Made by a program: the position numbers and the translations under genes. From Shinella sp. UYSO24 (GTDB taxonomy: Bacteria > Pseudomonadota > Alphaproteobacteria > Rhizobiales > Rhizobiaceae): a DNA stretch of 64,000 bases. Under the pieces are notes generated by a model, which saw only the letters and a program-made list of their open reading frames with translations, was not told where the DNA came from and did no database searches. Where the stretch lies: the NCBI GenBank assembly GCA_902167985.1, contig CABHNZ010000004.1, forward strand, positions 124,001 to 188,000, read 5' to 3'. Shown here one piece after another: positions 37,867-46,983 of this stretch. Within the stretch, counting starts at the first letter, position 1, and every line of letters starts with the position of its first letter.

Positions 37867-39574
37867 ATGAACAAGTTCAAACTCCTTCTGGTCGGCACCG
37901 CCGCGGCGCTTGCGTCGTTTGGCTCGGTTGCGCATGCCGCCAGAGGTACTGATGGCGACCTGAAGATCCTCTTCTGGCAGGCCGTCTCGACGTTGAACCC
38001 GTATCTCTCCGGCGGCACGAAGGAAGTCTACGCCTCTTCCATGGTGATCGAGCCGCTCGCCCGCTATAACGAGAAGGGCGAACTCGTGCCCATGCTCGTC
38101 ACCGAGATCCCGACGGTCGAGAACGGCGGCGTTTCCAAGGACCTGCTCAGCATGACCTGGAAGCTGAAGCCCGACGTCAAGTGGTCGGACGGCTCCCCCC
38201 TCACCGCCGATGACGTCGTCTTCACCTGGAAATATTGCACGGCGCCGGATGGCGGCTGCGCCCAGGGCGCCTATTTCGAAGGCGTGAAGAATGTCGAGGC
38301 GGTAGACGCCCACACGGTCAAGATCGACTTCACCGAACCGAAGCCCTACCCCTATTCGGCCTTCGTCGGCGCCCAGTCGCCGATCATCCAGAAGAAGCAG
38401 TTCCAGGATTGCCTGGGCTCCAAGGCACCGGGCTGCACCGCCGCCAATTTCGGCCCGATCGGCACCGGTCCCTTCGTCGTCAAGGACTTCAAGCCGAACG
38501 ACGTGATCAGCTATGTCGCCAACCCGAACTACCGCGATCCGAACAAGCCGGCCTTCGCGACCGCCACGTTGAAGGGCGGCGGTGACGCGGCCTCCGCTGC
38601 CCGTGCGGTTCTCGAGACCGGCGAATACGACTACGCCTGGAACATGCAGGTCGAGCCGGAAGTTCTGGCCACCATGCTGAAGGCAGGCAAGGGCAAGCTC
38701 GAAACCGCCTTCGGCACGCAGGTCGAGCGTATCGATCTCAACCATTTCAACCCTGATCCGAAGCTCGGCGACAAGCGCTCCACCAAGGAAGCCGGCCCGC
38801 ATCCTTCGCTCTCCGATCCGGTCGTCCGCAAGGCACTCTCCATGGCGATCGATCGCCAGGTGATCGTCGATGCCGGCTACGGCGCAGCCGGCAAGCCGAC
38901 CTGCAACATCGTTCCGGCACCGGCGGCCGTCGCCTCGACCAAGAACGACGCCTGGTGCCTCAAGCAGGATATCGCCGGCGCAACAAGATGCTGGACGATG
39001 ACGGCTGGAAGAAGGGCCCGGATGGCATCCGCGCCAAGAACGGCGTGAAGCTGTCCTTCCTCTACCAGACCTCGACCAACTCCGTTCGCCAGGCCACCCA
39101 GGAACTGGTGAAGGACATGTGGTCCCAGATCGGCGTTGCCGTCGAACTGCGCAACATCTCGGCCTCGGTCTATTTCGGTGGCGACCCGGCAAGCCCGGAC
39201 ACGTTCCAGAAGTTCTATGCCGACGTCGAAATGTACACCAACAACTTCGATGGCACGGACCCGGAAAAGTACCTGGCCGGCTGGCTCTGCAACAAGATCC
39301 CCTCCCCGGCCAACGGCTGGCAGGGTGAGAACGAGCCGCGCTACTGCAACCCGGCCTATGACAAGAAGGTCGCCGAACTCTCCAAGACCGCCGATCCCGC
39401 CAAGCGCGACGAGCTGTCCAAGGAGCTGAACGACATGCTGACCGAGGACGGCGCGCATATCCCGCTCGTCCACCGCGGTTCGCTCTCGGCCGCCAGCGTC
39501 ACTCTCCAGGGCGTCAAGATGACGCCTGGGACAGTGAACTCTGGAACGTCGCCGACTGGTCGCGCAAGAAGTGA
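37867..39574 (+). CDS. Periplasmic peptide-binding protein, SBP family 5 (frame broken near 38983 and 39525)
   Basis: About 569 residues after two repairs. Residues 1-24 are a signal peptide. The family 5 fold (DppA/OppA) follows, with WKLKPDVKWSDGSPLTADDV and the typical RKALSMAIDRQVIV segment. Cys pairs (YCTAPDGGC, DCLGSKAPGC) suggest disulfides in the periplasm. The first break, GGCGC(C)AACAAG, restores DIAGANKMLDDDGW; the second, ACGCC(C)TGG, restores the terminal WDSELWNVADWSRKK. It supplies the permeases 39648-41584 and probably uses the fused ATPase at 34428. Confidence 0.88.
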
Positions 39575-39580
39575 TGATGC

Positions 39581-39617
39581 ATGCCGGGCCGGCCCTTCGG
39601 CCGGCCCGCATCCGCAT
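39581..39617 (+). terminator. Strong hairpin with T-run between binding protein and permease
   Basis: CGGGCCGGCC (39585-39594) and GGCCGGCCCG (39599-39608) form a perfect 10-bp stem with a CTTC loop, then CATCCGCATTTTT. It looks like a leaky terminator that would give excess binding-protein message over permease message. Confidence 0.75.
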
Positions 39618-39647
39618 TTTTCTCCGCGATAGTCTGGAGACATTGGA

Positions 39648-40660
39648 ATGTTTACATACACGTTGCGACGACTGTTCTTCGCAATCCCGACGCTGCTCGT
39701 CATCAGTTTCGTCATTTTCGCCCTGCTCGACCTCGCCCCGAACGATCCCACCGGCGACCTGCCGCTGACGATCCCGCCGGAAGTCCGCGAACAGATCAAG
39801 GCATCGCTCGGTCTCGACCAGCCCTTCTTCCTGCGCTACCTCGCCTGGCTGCATCAGTTCTTCATCAATGAACCGCTGAACATCCTGGAAGCCCTGACCG
39901 GCTGGCATATCGGCGACGATCATGACCGCGTGCGCATCCTCTCCTGGGCGACCCGCAGCCCGGTCGTCGATCTCATCGTCCAGCGCCTGCCGCAGACGCT
40001 GTGGGTCATCGGCCTTGCCTATGTCTTCGGTATCCTGATCGCCATCCCGATCGGCGTCATCTCGGCCTACAAGCAATATTCGATCTTCGACCAGATCGGC
40101 ACATTCATCTCGATGGTCGGCTATTCCGTGCCGACCTTCTTCACCGGCGTCGTCCTGATCGTCATCTTCTCGTCCTATCTGCAATGGTTCCCGTCGGTCT
40201 ACGACACCAACCTTCAGGTGACGAGCATTTCGACCTTCTTCGATCAGGTGAGGCAGATGGTTCTGCCGGTCGCGGTTCTGGCGCTCTACAACGCCTCGCA
40301 GATCACCCGCTTCGTGCGCGCCTCGATGCTGGACAACCTGCATCAGGACTATGTGCGCAGGCCCGCGCCAAGGGCGTCAAGGAAAAGACGGTTCTTCTCG
40401 TCCATGTCCTGCGCAACAGCCTGATCCCGGTCGTCACCGTGATCGCGCTCGGCGTACCGACGATCTTCTCCGGTGCCATCATCACCGAACAGATCTTCCG
40501 CGTGAACGGGCTCGGCCAGCTGCTGATCACCGCCATCCAGGGGGCGGATATCCCGCTGGTGCAGACGCTGACCTTCATCTTCGCCGTGCTGATCGTCCTC
40601 TTCAACCTGATCGCCGACGTTCTGTACGGCATTCTTGACCCGAGGATCCGTTATGACTGA
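39648..40660 (+). CDS. Peptide ABC permease, DppB type (frame broken near 40360)
   Basis: About 337 residues after repair, with six membrane helices and the DppB coupling segment DYVRTARAKGVKEKTVLLVH. It has an insert between helices 1 and 2 (about residues 50-105) longer than in E. coli DppB, as seen in several rhizobial homologues. The break near 40360 lies inside the coupling motif, and one base (C or A) restores it. Its last 8 bp overlap the start of the DppC gene. Confidence 0.88.
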
Positions 40661-41584
40661 TGCGACCTCAACCACCGTTCCGGCAGAGCCCGCCAAGGCG
40701 GCAACGCCGGCGACATCGGCATGGCGCGACCTCTGGAAACAGTTCTCCGCTCACAAGGGCGGCGTCGCGGGCCTCATCGTCTTCGTCTTCATCGTGCTGG
40801 CGGTCTATGTCGGCCCCTATATCCACACGGTGCGCCGGAAAAGATCAACATCCGCGACAAGAACCAGTGGCCGTCGATTGCCCATCCGTTCGGCACCGAC
40901 AATCTCGGCAAGGACATGCTGGCGCAGGTTCTGGCAGGCGGCAAGACCTCCCTTGCGGTCGGCTTCACCGCCATGCTTCTGGCACTCTTCCTCGGCACGC
41001 TCGTCGGCGTCGTCTCGGGCTATTTCCGCAAGCTCGACGGCCCGCTGATGCGACTGACGGACCTGTTTCTGGCACTGCCGCTCCTGCCGCTTCTGCTCGT
41101 CATCATCATGCTCTTCCGTGATACGCTCAGAGCGGCCTTCGGGCCGGAGACGGGGATCTTCATCCTCATCGTCTTCGTCATCGGCGTGACGAGCTGGATG
41201 CATACCGCGCGCATCGTGCGCGGCGATGTTCTGGCGGTCAAAAGCCAGGAATTCATTCTGGCGGCGAAATCGAGCGGCATGCGGGAATACCGTATCGTGC
41301 TGCGGCATATCCTGCCCAATGTGCTCTCCTCGATCATGGTCTCTGCGACGCTCGGCATCGCCTCGGCCATCATCACGGAATCGGCCCTCAGCTTCCTTGG
41401 CCTCGGCTTCCCCTCGGACTATCCCACCTGGGGCCGCCTTCTGTTCGACGGCGTGAACTTCCTGCAGCTGACACCGTCGCGCGTGCTCTGGCCGGGCCTT
41501 GCGATCTCGGCAACCGTGCTCAGCATCAACTATGTCGGCGATGCGATCCGCGACGCGCTTGATCCGCGCAGCCTCAAGCGCTGA
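40653..41584 (+). CDS. Peptide ABC permease, DppC type (frame broken near 40834)
   Basis: About 310 residues with an N-terminal Pro/Ala-rich tail, then the OppC N-terminal helix (about 38-60), the HPFGTDNLGKDMLAQVL motif and the coupling helix EFILAAKSSGMREYRIVLRH. One base lost near 40834 (GCGCGCCGG to GCGCCGG or similar) disrupts the frame. It forms the heterodimeric channel with the DppB-type protein just upstream. Confidence 0.88.
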
Positions 41585-41610
41585 GGCTTTTCACAGATTA
41601 CGAGGGTGGG

Positions 41611-41630
41611 CGGCGGCTTCGGCCGCCGTT
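41611..41630 (+). terminator. Terminator of the peptide permease operon
   Basis: CGGCGGC-TTCG-GCCGCCG is a perfect 7-bp stem with the very stable UUCG tetraloop (41611-41628), 27 nt after the permease stop. It ends the peptide operon before the small RNA promoter at 41709. Confidence 0.75.
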
Positions 41631-41708
41631 TGCCGTTTGCCTGGCCGTTCTCTATCGCCGCCCGCGAAAGGCTCTTGCAAATTTCCTCGAATCTTTTTTG
41701 CAACCCTT

Positions 41709-41733
41709 GGAACCTTTGTCCCGGCCGCCCGTT
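41709..41733 (+). promoter_or_regulatory. EcfG (GSR sigma factor) promoter for a small RNA
   Basis: GGAAC (41709-41713), 16 nt, CGTT (41730-41733): an exact match to the alphaproteobacterial EcfG/RpoE2 consensus GGAAC-N16/17-CGTT. It points rightward into a region without a supported protein gene. The predicted transcript start is about 41740. Confidence 0.75.
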
Positions 41734-41739
41734 ATGCAC

Positions 41740-41858
41740 ATGTCTGAAGGCGACCCCCCCGTCCCCCGCCCTACAAAAAGCCTTCAGACGAGCTCTTCAA
41801 TCCCCCTCGAAGAGACAGGCTGGCTCGGTTCCCCCCGGAACCGGGCCAGTCGGCTTTT
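41740..41858 (+). ncRNA. Candidate GSR-controlled small RNA with three C-loop hairpins
   Basis: About 119 nt between an exact EcfG promoter and a terminator. Hairpin 1 is a perfect 10-bp stem, GTCTGAAGGC/GCCTTCAGAC (41742-41751 with 41780-41789), whose 28-nt loop has a run of seven C and a run of five C. Hairpin 2 is CTCTTC/GAAGAG (41793-41814) with CCCCC in the loop. Hairpin 3 (41818-41851) is a 15-bp stem, including two G-U pairs, with a CCCC loop, and ends in GGCTTTT as a terminator. Exposed C-runs can pair with G-rich ribosome binding sites. The layout recalls the Caulobacter GSR small RNA GsrN, which has a C-rich targeting loop. It converges on the phyK 3' end. No homologue was searched. 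Confidence 0.65.
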
Positions 41859-41949
41859 GCGCATCCGTCTCAAGACATGCCTAAGCGGCGGGATCATCAA
41901 TCTCCGATCGACCCCGCGGCACATGCCACGCTTCTGTGGATGAGAACCG

Positions 41950-43022
41950 TCAGTCTCCGCCGCTATCGAGCGGGAAGCCGAGCTGGTAGGAAATACCCCT
42001 GTCGGAAATATCATACTGCGCCCGGCCATTGACCGATGCCGGCACGACCCGCTCCAGCACGGTGGAGCCGAAATGCGCCTTCAGCGCGTCCTCCGCCGCA
42101 GCACCGGGGCGCTCGGGATCGAGCGGCTCGAACCAGCGCACCGACAACCAGTCATGACCATCCACATGCGAGCGCAGGCATTCGATCTCGATCGGCCGGC
42201 CGCTTTTCAAAATAGAACCGTGGCTGACTGCATTGACGATCAGTTCATGAAGCGCAAGCCCGAGATGCAGCGACGCATTCGGGGTCAGAAGCACATTATC
42301 GCCCTTCACCTGCACCAGATGCTTGTTGTCCGGCAGATATTTTTCCGTCTGCTGCTGCACCAGATCGTTGAAATAGGCGCCGCGCCAGCTGGAATCGGTA
42401 ATCAGATCCTGGCTCTGCGACAGGGAATAGAGCCGCCCGCGGAACTTGTGCAGAAAGAGATCCAGCGAGCCGGAATAGCGAGCCGTCTGCAAGGCAATGC
42501 TCTGGATGATCGCAAGAAGGTTCTTCGAGCGATGGCTGACCTCACGCAGAAGCGCCCGCAGCAACCGCTCGCGGTGACGTTCCTCGGATCGGTCGATAAT
42601 GGTCGTGACGAGATAGAGGCCTTGCGAACTGCTCTCACCGGCAATCGCCGCGCCGAACTTCACCGTCTGGATGCGGAATTCGTAAACCTCGTCGGTACCG
42701 ACGGCGATTTCCGCATGGGTCTTGGCACCGGAGGACTTGTCACCGCTTGCTTTCGCACCGGCCTCGATCAGTCCCCGCTTCAGTCCGCCAATCTTTGCGG
42801 CAATCTCCGGCCCGAAGATGCTGACATCGCTCGGCTCGGAAAAGCTGTCGACGGCCCAGACATCCGGCAGGTTGGCGACATAGACATAGTCCTGCGCTTC
42901 GCTACCGGCATCCTGAACGATCACGCAGCGCCGAGATCGACCAGTGCCTGCAGGAAAAATTCACGCAGTTTGTCATCACTCTGACCAGCGCGCTGCCATG
43001 TCAGCGGATGCACCAATGTCAT
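41950..43022 (-). CDS. phyK: HisKA_2/HWE-type sensor histidine kinase of the GSR, PhyK-like (frame broken near 42924)
   Basis: About 357 residues after repair. The phosphoacceptor helix is LREVSHRSKNLLAIIQSIAL, the H-R-x-K-N pattern of the HisKA_2 group that phosphorylates PhyR. A C-terminal ATPase domain follows (LALHELIVNAVSHGS). The N-terminal part (about 1-140) looks PAS-like with no membrane helix, so it should be cytoplasmic. The start at 43022 (MTLVHPL) was chosen after repairing one C in GGCGCC near 42924, which restores LGACVIVQDAG. Its place in the phyR-nepR-ecfG locus indicates that it controls PhyR phosphorylation. Confidence 0.85.
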
Positions 43023-43108
43023 AACTCCGTCTGCGGGCTTTCGGGCGTAACCGGGAGCCCGCTCGGAAGAGGTACCCGGATATGTAAGCTCGGAAAACTT
43101 ATAGAGTG

Positions 43109-43273
43109 TCAGACTCGCCGGAACAAGCCGGCGAGAAGCGAAATCACCAGAAGTGCAAGGAAGACGAAGAACAGGATCTGGGCAATCCCAGCTGCCGTTC
43201 CTGCAATCCCGCCGAAGCCGAGGGCACCGGCGATGAGTGCAACGACGAGGAACACGAGAGCGTAGTAAAGCAT
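43109..43273 (-). CDS. DUF1328-type small membrane protein, GSR-controlled
   Basis: 54 residues forming two hydrophobic helices separated by a Gly-rich turn ([14 protein letters not shown]), ending in Arg-Arg-Val. The family is widespread and often stress-induced, with unknown function. AAGGAGAAA precedes the start at 43273. A textbook EcfG promoter lies 29 nt upstream (43302-43327), so it is a predicted GSR target. phyK follows 86 nt downstream on the same strand and could be co-transcribed. Confidence 0.85.
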   Translation of the reverse strand: MLYYALVFLVVALIAGALGFGGIAGTAAGIAQILFFVFLALLVISLLAGLFRRV

Positions 43274-43301
43274 GGCGTTTCTCCTTCTTGGATAGCGCCA
43301 C

Positions 43302-43327
43302 AACGACCGTTCCCGTGCAAAAGTTCC
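43302..43327 (-). promoter_or_regulatory. EcfG promoter of the DUF1328 gene
   Basis: On the minus strand GGAAC (43327-43323), 17 nt, CGTT (43305-43302), an exact consensus match. It lies 29 nt upstream of the DUF1328 start codon. Confidence 0.8.
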
Positions 43328-43404
43328 CCCGAAAATGCGCCCCGTTTCCCAGCCTTCCACCTGATGCCCGGCCATCGCCGGGCGATCAGGATAGACAGAT
43401 CACT

Positions 43405-44198
43405 TTATGCCGCAGCCTTGACTGCCTCATTGAAGAACAGCGCCTGGCTGATCAGCGCCTTCACCATGTCCGGGTTGAAGGGCTTGGTCACGAGGAAGGC
43501 CGGCTCCGGCCGCTCACCTGTCAGAAGCCGCTCAGGGAATGCGGTGATGAAGATCACCGGAACGCTGGAGCTTTTCAGGATCTCGTTCACCGCATCAATG
43601 CCCGAGCTTCCGTCGGCCAGCTGGATATCCGCCAGCACCATCTTCGGATGGGAGGACTGGAACAGCGAGACGGCTTCCTTGTGCGTGCGCGCAATGCCGG
43701 TGACGCGATGTCCGAGATCCTGCACCATCTGCTCGATATCGAGCGCGATCAGCGGCTCATCCTCGATGATCATGATATCGGTTGCCACCTGCCGCGAAAT
43801 CTCGCGCGAGGCTTCGTCGAGCAGCTTGTTCACCTCGGCGGCGCTGACGTTGAGCACTTCGGCAGTCTCATCGACGGTAAAGCCTCGACGGAAACGAGCA
43901 GGAAGGCGTGTCGCGACTGCGAGGGCAGGCTCGAAAGGTTCGCCGCCGCTCGCTGTTCCCAGGCAAACGGGGATTCGATCGGCCGGATCTCGATGGCGGT
44001 GGAACCAAAGATTGCGACGAAGAGTTTATAGAGCGAAACGCGATCCTTGGACGTCTCGGGAAAAATCGAGACATCGGCGATCAGCGCTTCCAGAACCGCC
44101 GCGACATACGCGTCGCCCGAAGTCTGCGAACCCGTGACGGCACGGGCATAACGGCGCAGATACGGAAGGTGCGACGCAACGCGTGTGGTGAGTGACAT
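43405..44198 (-). CDS. phyR: GSR response regulator with sigma-like domain (frame broken near 43886)
   Basis: About 264 residues after repair. The N-terminal half (1-135) mimics an ECF sigma factor (RYARAVTGSQTSGDAYVAAV, then FTVDETAEVLNVSAAEV). The C-terminal half is a receiver domain with acidic pocket IIEDEPL, the phosphoacceptor Asp in VLADIQLADG, and KPFNPD. When phosphorylated it sequesters the anti-sigma factor NepR and frees EcfG. One base lost near 43886 (GAGGGCTTT to GAGGCTTT) breaks the frame between the two domains. It diverges from nepR-ecfG, sharing a 164-bp promoter region with two EcfG-type promoters. Confidence 0.93.
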
Positions 44199-44241
44199 AC
44201 AATATCTCCCCTGGCGCCGGATGGGCAATTGACCTGGGTAG

Positions 44242-44265
44242 AACGTGGGCCTGATAAAAAGTTCC
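44242..44265 (-). promoter_or_regulatory. EcfG-type promoter of phyR with short spacer
   Basis: On the minus strand GGAAC (44265-44261), 15 nt, CGTT (44245-44242). The spacer is one base below the usual 16-17, which could be natural or another dropped base of the kind that breaks many genes here. The phyR start is 43 nt downstream. Confidence 0.55.
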
Positions 44266-44273
44266 GCAAGAGG

Positions 44274-44298
44274 GGAACTTTTTTAAACCTCCTGCATT
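44274..44298 (+). promoter_or_regulatory. EcfG promoter of nepR-ecfG
   Basis: GGAAC (44274-44278), 16 nt, CATT (44295-44298): one mismatch in the -10 against CGTT, and a full match to GGAAC-N18-TT. It is back-to-back with the phyR promoter, the two GGAAC elements being 8 bp apart. It implies that EcfG activates its own operon. Confidence 0.7.
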
Positions 44299-44362
44299 CT
44301 GCTCCAACAATACCGCAACAGGCTGCCAGCGTGATGAGTGACGACATTAGAAAAAAGACGAG

Positions 44363-44554
44363 ATGACCACTGTTCAAACCCATCAAGTCCGGCCTGGATC
44401 GACGTCGCCAAACGCTTCGATATCCCGCAAGCTGCGCGAGTTTTATGACGCCGTGCAGGATGAAGGCATTCCCGATCGCTTCCTTGATCTTCTCGAACGG
44501 CTCGACGAGGCCGAGAAGAACGCTGCTCTGAAGAAGCAGGTGGAAGTAAAATGA
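44363..44554 (+). CDS. nepR: Anti-sigma factor NepR
   Basis: 63 residues, the normal size. It binds EcfG in unstressed cells and is titrated by phosphorylated PhyR. The two-helix core is visible as SRKLREFYDAVQDEGIPDRF and LDLLERLDEAEKNA. It overlaps ecfG by four bases (ATGA), so the two are translationally coupled. The upstream EcfG promoter at 44274 makes the pair self-activating. Confidence 0.93.
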   Translation: MTTVQTHQVRPGSTSPNASISRKLREFYDAVQDEGIPDRFLDLLERLDEAEKNAALKKQVEVK

Positions 44555-45123
44555 TCAAGGAAAAGGAAGCCGAGAGCGACGATCGCGTCTTCAAGCGCGA
44601 CCTTCTCGCGTCATTGCCCAACCTGCGCGCCTTCGCCGTTTCCCTCACCGGCCGCCACGACAAGGCGGATGATCTGGTGCAGGATACGATCATGAAAGCC
44701 TGGGCCAACCAGAAAAGCTTCACGCCCGGCACCAATATGCGTGCCTGGCTCTTCACCATCCTGCGCAACGAATTCTACAGCCAGATGCGCAAGCGCGGCC
44801 GTGAAGTGCAGGATTCGGACGGTCTGTTTTCCGAGCGCTTTTCCGTGCACCCGGAACAATATGGCCGCCTCGACCTTGAGGACTTCCGCAAGGCGCTGGA
44901 CAAGCTGCCGGATGACCAGCGCGAAGCGATCGTGCTCGTCGGTGCCGCAGGCTTTGCCTATGAGGAAGCCGCCGAGATCTGCGGCTGCGCCGTCGGCACG
45001 ATCAAGAGCCGTGTCTCGCGCGCCAGAACCCGCCTGCAGGAACTGCTCGGCGTGTCAGGCGAAGGCGATTACGGCCCGGATGCCGGCGATGCGGCAATCA
45101 CATCCCGCGCCTTCGGCAGCTGA
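44551..45123 (+). CDS. ecfG: General stress response ECF sigma factor EcfG
   Basis: 190 residues, intact. Region 2 (LPNLRAFAVSLTGRHDKADD through TIMKAWANQKSF) and region 4 (FAYEEAAEICGCAVGTIKSR) are typical of ECF group 15 (EcfG/RpoE2). The region 2.4/-10 recognition segment and region 4 predict binding to GGAAC-N16/17-CGTT sites, several of which occur nearby. It directs the stress regulon and presumably the small RNA at 41740. It is co-transcribed with nepR. Confidence 0.95.
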   Translation: MIKEKEAESDDRVFKRDLLASLPNLRAFAVSLTGRHDKADDLVQDTIMKAWANQKSFTPGTNMRAWLFTILRNEFYSQMRKRGREVQDSDGLFSERFSVHPEQYGRLDLEDFRKALDKLPDDQREAIVLVGAAGFAYEEAAEICGCAVGTIKSRVSRARTRLQELLGVSGEGDYGPDAGDAAITSRAFGS

Positions 45124-45141
45124 GCCGGGCCTCTACCAAAA

Positions 45142-45504
45142 TCAAAGAGTTTCGCTGGGAGGCGATGCGCGGCGGATGGCTTCGGCCACCGCCGCGACGA
45201 GTTTGTCGTCGTCGAAAGGCTTGGCGACCACGAGTTCCGCATCGCTGAGGCCCGCCTCGTCCGAACGGAATGTCAGGATGACGGCCGGGATGGCGAGATC
45301 ATCAAGGGCCGCACGGTTTTCGGGCTTTTCGGCAATGTCGCGATCGATGATGACGAGGGCAAAGGCTTCGCTCGAGAGAAAGGCCGGCAGGTCGCGCGGC
45401 ATGGCAATCACGCAGCCTGCGCCGGCTGCGCCAAAACTCTGCTGGATGAGGTTTTCTGCCTCCAGCGCCACCAGATATTCGGGATCGACGATGAGTATGC
45501 GCAA
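45142..45504 (-). CDS. Single-domain response regulator
   Basis: About 120 residues starting at TTG 45504 (LRILIVDPEYLVALEAENL); the frame is open back to GTG 45555. The receiver fold is complete: acidic pocket Asp in LIVDPE, phosphoacceptor Asp in ALVIIDRD, Thr in VILTF and Lys in VVAKPFDDD. There is no output domain, so it could relay or sink phosphate from GSR kinases, as proposed for single-domain regulators at other GSR loci. It ends 18 nt from the ecfG stop codon, converging with it. Confidence 0.8.
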   Translation of the reverse strand: MRILIVDPEYLVALEAENLIQQSFGAAGAGCVIAMPRDLPAFLSSEAFALVIIDRDIAEKPENRAALDDLAIPAVILTFRSDEAGLSDAELVVAKPFDDDKLVAAVAEAIRRASPPSETL

Positions 45505-45688
45505 CGTCCGGCTCCCGAATTTTGGCGACTGACTGCCGTAGATCACCGAAAACACAGCCGGTCATTTAAAAAAGACACAGCGGGAACCTTTTCCCTTCGC
45601 TAGATTTGAGAAAAAATTCCTCGCCTTCCCTTCTGACGCCTCCGTCCCAAATTCCCGTTTTGATATCTCTTGAGCTTCAGGACCACCG

Positions 45689-46446
45689 ATGGCCACGACG
45701 AAGATTGCAAGCCCGCCGCGCATTCCCTGTCACCACTGTCCGCTGCGACAGCGCGAGAGCTTTCGCGACTTCGACAATGGCGAACTGGATTTCGTCGCCT
45801 CCTTCAAGACCAGCGACCTGATGGCCGAGCCCGGCGCTCGATCATGACCGAAGGCGAGCGCAATGCGCAGCTCTATACCGTGCTGTCAGGCTGGGGTTTC
45901 CGCTACAAGATCCTCGAGGACGGCCGCCGCCAGATCCTCAACTACATTCTCCCCGGCGATCTCATCGGCCTGCAGGGCAATGTCATGCTGGAAATGCAGC
46001 ATTCGGTGGAGGCGATGACGCGCATGTCGCTCTGCGTCTTCGAGCGCGACCGGCTGATGACGCTCTACGAAAAGCACCCCTCGCTTGCCTATGACATCAC
46101 CTGGCTCGCTGCCCGCGAGGAGACGATGCTCGACGAACACCTGCTGAGCATCGGCCGCCGCAGCGCGCTGGAACGCGCCGCCTATCTTCTGGCCTTTCTC
46201 GACTGGCGGGCGAAATCGACCGGCGCGGCGGCAGAAGGCAAGGCGGCAAACCTGCCCGTCACCCAGCAGCACTGTGCCGACACGCTCGGCCTGTCGCTCG
46301 TCCACACCAACAAGACCTTCCGCAAGCTGGCAGGCGACAGGCTGATCCGCTGGCTGGACAGGGGCTGCGAGGTGATCGACATCGAGGGCCTGCGCAAGCT
46401 CGCCGGCTGGACGCCGCCCTTGGAGACGAAAAGGCCGTTTCTCTGA
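45689..46446 (+). CDS. Crp/Fnr-family regulator with N-terminal Cys cluster (frame broken near 45838)
   Basis: About 252 residues after repair. The N-terminal PPRIPCHHCPLRQRESF contains a close Cys pair (CHHC), then a cyclic-nucleotide-like beta-roll and a C-terminal winged helix (VTQQHCADTLGLSLVHTNKT). The Cys cluster is unlike the four-Cys signature of true Fnr, and I cannot show that it binds an Fe-S centre. The frame breaks near 45838, where one C lost from GGCGCCTCG restores EPGASIMTEGE. ATG 45689 was chosen because it includes the Cys segment. A relaxed EcfG-like element lies upstream (45583) but lacks the CG of the -10. Confidence 0.82.
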
Positions 46447-46454
46447 AACGCAAA

Positions 46455-46482
46455 AAAGGCCCGCGACCGATCGCGAGCCTTT
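46455..46482. terminator. Bidirectional terminator between the Crp gene and the DUF883 operon
   Basis: AAAGGC-C-CGCGA / TCGCG-A-GCCTTT with a CCGA loop; A-run on the left and short T-run on the right. It lies 9 nt past the Crp-family stop codon and 22 nt before the converging gene end. Confidence 0.75.
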
Positions 46483-46503
46483 GATAGTCCTGAAAAGCCG
46501 GTC

Positions 46504-46949
46504 TCAGTCGTCGTCGGAGGATGACGATCCCGGCACCACGATCTTCGTCCCGAGAAAGGCAACGCCCGCGGCAATCGCAACCGCCATCAGCGGCTTCGAC
46601 TTGATGATCGCCGGGACGCCGTCAGCGCTGCCGTCACCATCATCGCCTTCTGCGTATCGGCGGCAGCTGCCGCCCGGCGACGCTTTTCCGCTGCCCTGTC
46701 GGCCAGCATGACGCAGAGATAGATGAAGACCGCGAGAACCAGCGCACCGGCCGCAACGACGAGAAGGCCGATCGGCATGCCCCACAACTGCCCGAGATAG
46801 ACGGCAAGCGCCGCCACCGCCAGCACATAGGCCGTCAGCAGAAAAAGCAGAATGATCGCATAGACGACGGCATTGCGCTTCATGCGATGCGCAAAAGCCG
46901 CGGCATTACCCGCGGCTAAAGAAGCCAGTATCGGCCCCAATCCACCCAT
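46504..46949 (-). CDS. Small membrane protein of the phage-holin-superfamily III (holin-X) type (frame broken near 46620)
   Basis: About 148 residues after repair: one long or two short membrane helices (about 28-78), a basic Arg/Ala-rich segment (AAEKRRRAAAAAD), then a second hydrophobic helix (LMAVAIAAGVAFLG) and an acidic tail SSSSDDD. Proteins of this kind are commonly paired with DUF883 proteins in stress regulons; no lysis function should be assumed from the name. It lies 34 nt after the DUF883 gene in an operon, so it is probably driven by the EcfG promoter at 47517. One base lost near 46620 breaks the frame. Confidence 0.75.
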
Positions 46950-46983
46950 TAGAAAGGTCCATTCATCAAAGAGGAACCTCGTC

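Noticed and set aside
41734-41943. Open frame of 69 codons across the small RNA
   Set aside because: Its ATG lies in or just after the promoter -10, there is no ribosome binding site, and the frame runs through three hairpins and into phyK antisense sequence.
45583-45607. EcfG-like promoter before the Crp-family gene
   Set aside because: GGAAC and N18-TT match, but the CG of the -10 does not; too weak to list beside the exact sites.
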